Below, piece by piece: positions 60,275-64,000 of a DNA stretch of 64,000 bases; position 1 is the stretch's first letter; the number at the start of each line of letters is the position of its first letter. The notes beneath the pieces are model-generated. The model did no database searches. It was not told the origin of the DNA and saw only the letters and a list, made by a program, of their open reading frames with translations. Made by a program: the position numbers and the translations under genes. This DNA is from Microbacterium sp. Marseille-Q6648 (GTDB taxonomy: Bacteria > Actinomycetota > Actinomycetes > Actinomycetales > Microbacteriaceae), in assembly GCF_943181415.1 (NCBI RefSeq), contig NZ_CALPBZ010000002.1:62001-126000 (forward strand), in the 5' to 3' direction.

Positions 60275-60862
60275 TCAGCGCAGCGCGCCGACGCTGGCCA
60301 GCGCGAGCCGCACGAGCGTTCCGCGACCGCCCTCCATCTCGGAGGCAAGCGCGTCCGAGGACGCCTCCTCGGGCGACAGCCAGGTGACCTCGAGCGCGTC
60401 CTGTCGCGGTTCGCACGTGCCGGTGACCGGCACGACGAACGCCAGCGAGACCGCGTGCTGCCGGTCGTCGTGGAACGCGCTGACACCGGGGATGGGGAAG
60501 TACTCGGCGACGGTGAACGGCACCGGCTGCGGCGGCAGCATCGGGAACGCCATGGGACCGAGGTCGTTCTCGAGGTGGCGGAAGAGGGCGTCGCGCACCG
60601 TCTCGCCGTAGCGGATGCGACCCGACACGATGGTCCGGGTGATCTCGCCGACGGGGGTGGCCCGCAGCAGGATCCCGACCTGCGTCACCTGCCCCATGCC
60701 GTCGGTTCGCACCGGGATGCCTTCGACGTAGAGCATCGGCATCCGTCGGCGGGCCTCGGCGAGTTCGATGTCGCTCAGCCATGCCGGGTTGGACACGTTG
60801 CCCGGCGGCGGGCCGAAGGGCTCGTCGCCGGCGGGCTCGGGATCAGGGGTGCGCACCGACAT
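60275..60862 (-). CDS. NUDIX hydrolase family protein (DUF4916-like)
   Basis: 195 residues from ATG 60862. The region PMLYVEGIPVRTDGMGQVTQ and VGILLRATPVGEITRTIVSG leads to YGETVRDALFRHLENDLG. This sits where the Nudix box should be but lacks the full REUXEE pattern, which is typical of the DUF4916 subgroup and makes classical Nudix activity doubtful. AGAGG is adjacent to the ATG and TATACA lies six bases upstream. It sits 26 bases before the peptidase gene start, on the same strand. Confidence 0.78.
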   Translation of the reverse strand: MSVRTPDPEPAGDEPFGPPPGNVSNPAWLSDIELAEARRRMPMLYVEGIPVRTDGMGQVTQVGILLRATPVGEITRTIVSGRIRYGETVRDALFRHLENDLGPMAFPMLPPQPVPFTVAEYFPIPGVSAFHDDRQHAVSLAFVVPVTGTCEPRQDALEVTWLSPEEASSDALASEMEGGRGTLVRLALASVGALR

Positions 60863-60925
60863 GCCTCTTGTATACCCCCTCGGGGTCGGGATGCCGCGTC
60901 GTACCCCGGTGGCAGGATGGCAGGC

Positions 60926-61609
60926 ATGTCGGAACCGCTCTCCCTCGACACGGCAGCCGTGCTGTGGTCGCACGAACCCGCCGACCGTCCCGGGCGCCAC
61001 CTCCTGGTGCTCCTCCACGGCTACGGGGCGGACGAACACGACCTGTTCGGCCTCCGTCCCCACCTTCCCGACGATGTCGTCGTCGCCGCCCCGGCGGCCC
61101 CGCTCGCTCCGCCGTGGCCGTCTCCCGGACGGTCCTGGTATCCGATCGAGGGGCTCGACGGCCGCGACCCGGCACGCGTCACGGCGGCGGCCCACGCTCT
61201 GGTGGACTGGATCGACGCACAGGCGGCGGATGCGGCATCCGTCGGTCTGCTGGGATTCTCGCAGGGCGCCGCGGTGGCCCTGCAGGCTCTGCGACTCGCG
61301 CCCGCCCGCTTCGCCTATGCGGTGAACCTCAGCGGGTACGTCGCGCCCGGGCCGTTGCCGGGCGACGCCGAGCTCGCCGAGCGACGGCCGGCGGTGTTCT
61401 GGGGTCGGGGATCGCGCGACGACGTCATCCCCGCGGCCATGATCGCCCACTCGGTGGAGTGGCTTCCGGCCCACGCCGACCTGTCAGGACGCGTGTACGA
61501 GGGCCTCACGCACAGCGTGTCGGAGCAGGAGCTCGCCGACGTGCGGACCTTCCTCGACAAGCAGCTCGCCGCGGTGAGCGCCTCGACATCCCCGCCCGAC
61601 CCGCGCTAG
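60926..61609 (+). CDS. Alpha/beta hydrolase, phospholipase/carboxylesterase family
   Basis: 227 residues. Nucleophile serine in GFSQGAA, oxyanion region LVLLHGYGADEHDLFGLRPH, aspartate in WGRGSRDDVI and histidine in YEGLTHSV complete the triad. It acts on carboxylic esters or short lysophospholipids in the cytoplasm. CAGGAT (60913-60918) lies seven bases before the ATG and no strong ribosome site is present. The end of the gene holds the promoter of the ABC-F gene. Confidence 0.9.
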   Translation: MSEPLSLDTAAVLWSHEPADRPGRHLLVLLHGYGADEHDLFGLRPHLPDDVVVAAPAAPLAPPWPSPGRSWYPIEGLDGRDPARVTAAAHALVDWIDAQAADAASVGLLGFSQGAAVALQALRLAPARFAYAVNLSGYVAPGPLPGDAELAERRPAVFWGRGSRDDVIPAAMIAHSVEWLPAHADLSGRVYEGLTHSVSEQELADVRTFLDKQLAAVSASTSPPDPR

Positions 61610-61612
61610 AGT
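61583..61612 (+). promoter_or_regulatory. Promoter of the ABC-F leader
   Basis: TCGACA (61583-61588), an 18-base spacer and TAGAGT (61607-61612) each match the housekeeping consensus at 5 of 6 and 4-5 of 6 positions. The -10 overlaps the stop codon of the hydrolase. Transcription would start near 61619, about 26 bases before the leader ORF. The A/T-rich block expected for WhiB7 control is absent. Confidence 0.65.
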
Positions 61613-61644
61613 GTCTCGTCCTGTCCCCGACGTGAGGAAAGAAC

Positions 61645-61674
61645 GTGACAGAGATCGTCGCGACCGCGCTGTGA
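61645..61674 (+). CDS. Nine-residue leader peptide of the ABC-F gene (MTEIVATAL)
   Basis: A GTG at 61645 is preceded by AGGA six bases upstream and runs for nine codons, reading MTEIVATAL, to TGA at 61672-61674. It lies in an otherwise non-coding 244-base leader of an ABC-F gene, between a good promoter and a terminator-like structure. That is the layout of ribosome-stalling attenuators that induce antibiotic-resistance ABC-F genes. The peptide itself is too short for homology; the claim rests on position, ribosome site and downstream structure. Confidence 0.6.
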   Translation: MTEIVATAL

Positions 61675-61683
61675 CCACGCGCT

Positions 61684-61750
61684 GATCCGTCGATCCTTCG
61701 ACGTGCCGGCGCCCCGTTCCTGCGCTGACCGTCGATCCGGCCGCTCTTTT
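61684..61750 (+). promoter_or_regulatory. Putative attenuator with alternative hairpins and U-tract
   Basis: CGTCGA (61689-61694) can pair with TCGACG (61698-61703) in a tight hairpin close after the leader ORF. The same TCGACG can instead pair with a second copy of CGTCGA in CCGTCGATCC (61730-61739). GCCGG (61705-61709) can pair with CCGGC (61738-61742), directly before CGCTCTTTT, one of the few T-runs in the window. Mutually exclusive pairing plus a T-run fits a terminator/antiterminator pair. Inferred by eye, not folded. Confidence 0.5.
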
Positions 61751-61853
61751 CGAGCCCCCTCCACGTCCTCCGGGTTCTCCGGCACGCGTGCATGCGGGAA
61801 CCTCGTGCAGGCCGCCCCCGACACGTCAGCGCCCGCTGACCCCGGAGGCACTC

Positions 61854-63479
61854 ATGCCCGCACCCCTCGCTTCATCCCCCACGGTCGTCCTCGACCGGCT
61901 CTCGTACCGCTGGCCCGACGGCTCCCCCGCTCTCGACGACGTGTCGGGCGCCATCGGATCGGGCCGCACCGGCCTCGTCGGCCGGAACGGCTCGGGAAAG
62001 TCCACCCTGCTGCGCCTCATCGCCGGCGACCTCACCCCGACCTCGGGGCACGTCGCACACACCGGCGAGGTCGCCTGGCTGCCGCAGCAGGTGACGCTGG
62101 ACGTCGATCGCACCGTCGCCGATCTGCTCGGCGTCGGTACGGCCCTGCGCGCGCTCCGGCGCATCGAAGCCGGCGACCCCGACCCGCACAACTTCGACGA
62201 GGTCGGCACCGACTGGGACGTCCAGGCACGCGCCGAGGCAGCATTGGCCGACGCCGGCCTCGCCCCCGACATGCTCGACCGCCGCGCGGGAGAGCTCTCG
62301 GGCGGCGAGGTCGTCCTCGCCGCGATCACCGGGATCCGCTTGCGCGGGGCGCCCATCACCCTGCTGGACGAACCGACCAACAACCTCGATCGAGACGCGC
62401 GGACCCGGCTGTACGACCTCGTCACCCGCTGGCGCGGGGCCCTCGTCGTCGTCAGCCACGACGTCGCGCTGCTCGACCTGATGGACGAGACCGCCGAGCT
62501 CTACGGCGGCGGGCTGTCGGTGTTCGGCGGTCCGTACTCGCCGTGGCGCGCCTGGCTCGAAACCGAGCAGGATGCCGCACGGCAGGCCGAGCGCGCGGCG
62601 GCGCAGGTGGTGCGTCGCGAGAAGCGCGAACGCATCGAGGCCGAGACCAAGCTCGCCCGCCGGGCCGCGTACGGCCGGAAGGCGCAGCTCGACAAGCGCG
62701 TCCCGCCGATCGTCGCCGGCGGTCTCAAGCGCGCGGCCGAGGTGTCGGCGGGCAGGATGCGCACCGAGAAGAGTCAGCGCGAGGCGTCGGCGCGGTCTGT
62801 CCTGGATGCCGCGGAGCGCCGTGTCCGTGAGGACGACGCCGTGCGGATCGACCTGCCCGACCCCGGCGTCCCCGCCGCGCGGCGGCTGGCGACGCTGACG
62901 GACGGCGAGCGCACACACCTCGTGCAGGGCCCGGAGCGGGTCGCCCTGGTGGGCCCGAACGGGGTCGGCAAGACGACACTGCTCGAGCACCTCGTCGGAG
63001 CGGGGCGGGCCGGCGAGACGGCATCCGTTGCGCACCGCGCCACGGCCCACACCGACCGCATCGGCTATCTTCCGCAGCGGATCGACGGGCTGGATGACGA
63101 GTCGTCCGTCCTCGAGATCGTGCGAGCCGCCGCACCGGGCGTCGGCGATGTGGCGCTGCGCAACCGCCTCGCCCGCTTCCTCATCCGCGGCGCGGCGGTG
63201 GAGCGGCCGGTGGCCACGTTGTCCGGGGGTGAGCGGTTCCGTGTGGCGCTGGCCCGGCTGCTGCTCTCCGACCCTCCGCCGCAGCTGCTGGTGCTCGACG
63301 AGCCGACCAACAATCTGGACCTCGACACGGTGGATCAGCTGGTCGCAGCACTGTCGGCCTATCGGGGTGCCGTGGTGGTGGTCAGCCATGACGATGTGTT
63401 CCTCTCGCGGATCGGCGTCGACCGGATGCTGCACCTGCAGCCCGACGGAACGCTGACCGCGGCCATCCTGACCACCTGA
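61854..63479 (+). CDS. ABC-F family ribosome-associated ATPase (possible antibiotic resistance type)
   Basis: 541 residues from ATG 61854, with GGAGG six bases upstream. Two ABC domains in one chain without membrane segments: first Walker [10 protein letters not shown] (43-51) with LSGGE and [10 protein letters not shown], second GPNGVGKTT with [15 protein letters not shown] and [10 protein letters not shown]. Between them lies a basic, helical linker (about 250-340), the part that reaches into the ribosomal exit site in resistance ABC-F proteins. Members either displace antibiotics from the peptidyl-transferase region or act in translation. The inducible-looking leader favours a role in resistance to macrolide, lincosamide, streptogramin or pleuromutilin drugs, but the linker alone cannot decide the subgroup. 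Confidence 0.9.
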   Translation: MPAPLASSPTVVLDRLSYRWPDGSPALDDVSGAIGSGRTGLVGRNGSGKSTLLRLIAGDLTPTSGHVAHTGEVAWLPQQVTLDVDRTVADLLGVGTALRALRRIEAGDPDPHNFDEVGTDWDVQARAEAALADAGLAPDMLDRRAGELSGGEVVLAAITGIRLRGAPITLLDEPTNNLDRDARTRLYDLVTRWRGALVVVSHDVALLDLMDETAELYGGGLSVFGGPYSPWRAWLETEQDAARQAERAAAQVVRREKRERIEAETKLARRAAYGRKAQLDKRVPPIVAGGLKRAAEVSAGRMRTEKSQREASARSVLDAAERRVREDDAVRIDLPDPGVPAARRLATLTDGERTHLVQGPERVALVGPNGVGKTTLLEHLVGAGRAGETASVAHRATAHTDRIGYLPQRIDGLDDESSVLEIVRAAAPGVGDVALRNRLARFLIRGAAVERPVATLSGGERFRVALARLLLSDPPPQLLVLDEPTNNLDLDTVDQLVAALSAYRGAVVVVSHDDVFLSRIGVDRMLHLQPDGTLTAAILTT

Positions 63480-63510
63480 GGCGCGTCCACCTGAGGCGGG
63501 TGGCCTCAGG

Positions 63511-63541
63511 ACGGGGGCGCGCCTCGGGTGCGCGCCCCCGT
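63511..63541 (+). terminator. Terminator after the ABC-F gene
   Basis: ACGGGGGCGCGC (63511-63522) pairs perfectly with GCGCGCCCCCGT (63530-63541) over a seven-base loop. A smaller hairpin (CCTGAGG 63490-63496 with CCTCAGG 63504-63510) comes just before it. Confidence 0.8.
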
Positions 63542-63606
63542 GATCCGGCCGGCGGCTCCGCTGTCAATCCCGCCCCGCTGTCGGAGGCGGGGACCAAGAT
63601 GGAGGG

Positions 63607-64000
63607 ATGAGTGCGCCTCAGACGAGCGGCGGCGGGCCGGATGCGACCCACGCCGTGCTCGAGCGCTTCGGACCGGCGACCCGGGACTGGTTCCGCGGCG
63701 CGTTCCCGCGTCCCACCGACGCGCAGGTCGGCGCCTGGGAGGCGATCTCGGCGGGCCGGAATGCGCTCGTGGTCGCCCCGACCGGATCGGGCAAGACCCT
63801 GTCGGCCTTCCTGTGGGCGATCGACCGCGTCTTCCGCGAGCCGTACGACACCGGCGGGTCTCGCGCCCGCCGCGGCGGCGACAGCGGCACGACCCCTCGC
63901 GCGGGCCGCACGCGGGTGCTCTACATCTCGCCGCTCAAGGCGCTGGGCGTCGACGTCGAGCGGAACCTGCGCTCCCCCCTCGTGGGCATCGGCCAGGCCG
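63607..64000 (+). CDS. Lhr-type DEAD/DEAH-box ATP-dependent helicase, N-terminal part (cut by window end)
   Basis: 131 residues are visible and the frame is open at the window end. Q-like and Walker A motifs are present (FPRPTDAQVGAWEAISAGRN, then VVAPTGSGKTLSAFLWAIDR), followed by RVLYISPLKALGVDVERNL, the Ia motif of the Lhr family. Lhr helicases are large (about 1500 residues) and act in DNA repair. CAAGAT (63595-63600) lies six bases before the ATG; GGAGGG touches the start and cannot be spaced as a ribosome site, so it may be leaderless. Confidence 0.88.
   Translation, partial: MSAPQTSGGGPDATHAVLERFGPATRDWFRGAFPRPTDAQVGAWEAISAGRNALVVAPTGSGKTLSAFLWAIDRVFREPYDTGGSRARRGGDSGTTPRAGRTRVLYISPLKALGVDVERNLRSPLVGIGQA

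Noticed and set aside
61583-61612. WhiB7-dependent promoter for the ABC-F gene
   Set aside because: The A/T-rich block expected just upstream of the -35 is missing; the bases there are GC-rich.

Overview
The window is a high-GC, gene-dense stretch of an actinobacterial chromosome. It is most like Microbacterium or another Microbacteriaceae. The grounds are actinobacterial RpoB and RpoC, an F420-type luciferase-like enzyme, DUF58/MoxR/transglutaminase genes, very strong G/C third-position bias, many GTG starts and apparently many leaderless genes. No rRNA, tRNA, insertion sequence, phage gene or CRISPR array was found.

Layout. 1-10137 (minus): a five-gene operon of membrane Ser/Thr kinase, giant Ig/FN3 surface protein, MoxR ATPase, DUF58 protein and transglutaminase-like membrane protein (cut by the window start). 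This is the gene order of the PFNA cluster described in Bifidobacterium. 10266-13945: small membrane proteins and two convergent, distantly similar four-cysteine exported proteins. 14008-21699: rpoB-rpoC with its own consensus-like promoter and a strong terminator. 21792-27612: a small secreted protein, then two tandem paralogous STAND proteins (DUF4062, NB-ARC, TPR). 27628-29942: 5-oxoprolinase pxpA and fused pxpBC. 30003-33680: spermidine-synthase-like protein, TPR protein, SprT-like protease, ComB-like phosphatase, a possibly frameshifted START-like protein, and a 384-bp gap with 29-bp tandem repeats. 33718-38025: ABC efflux pair plus a two-component system.

38090-48451 (plus): a catabolic operon holding a nitrilase-family ureidopropionase, a hydantoinase/dihydropyrimidinase, an F420-type LLM oxidoreductase, a four-gene ABC importer, a class III aminotransferase and an MmsA-type dehydrogenase. 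Together these make a near-complete reductive pyrimidine (or hydantoin) degradation route that lacks only a classical dihydropyrimidine dehydrogenase.

48542-60862: a second two-component system, a small membrane protein, a lipid-kinase-like protein, an Lrp regulator divergent from a DUF6421 gene and a frameshifted SDR, a rhamnan-F-like protein with an MFS transporter, threonine aldolase, an M3 peptidase and a NUDIX protein. 60926-64000 (plus): a carboxylesterase, then an ABC-F gene with a 244-base leader holding a 9-codon ORF and terminator-like structure (a likely antibiotic-sensing attenuator), and the start of an Lhr-type helicase.

The best candidates for new biology are the ABC-F leader, the tandem DUF4062 STAND pair beside rpoB, the LLM enzyme in a pyrimidine pathway lacking its usual first enzyme, the PFNA-like operon outside Bifidobacterium, and the many TANNNT boxes placed 6-8 bases before start codons.
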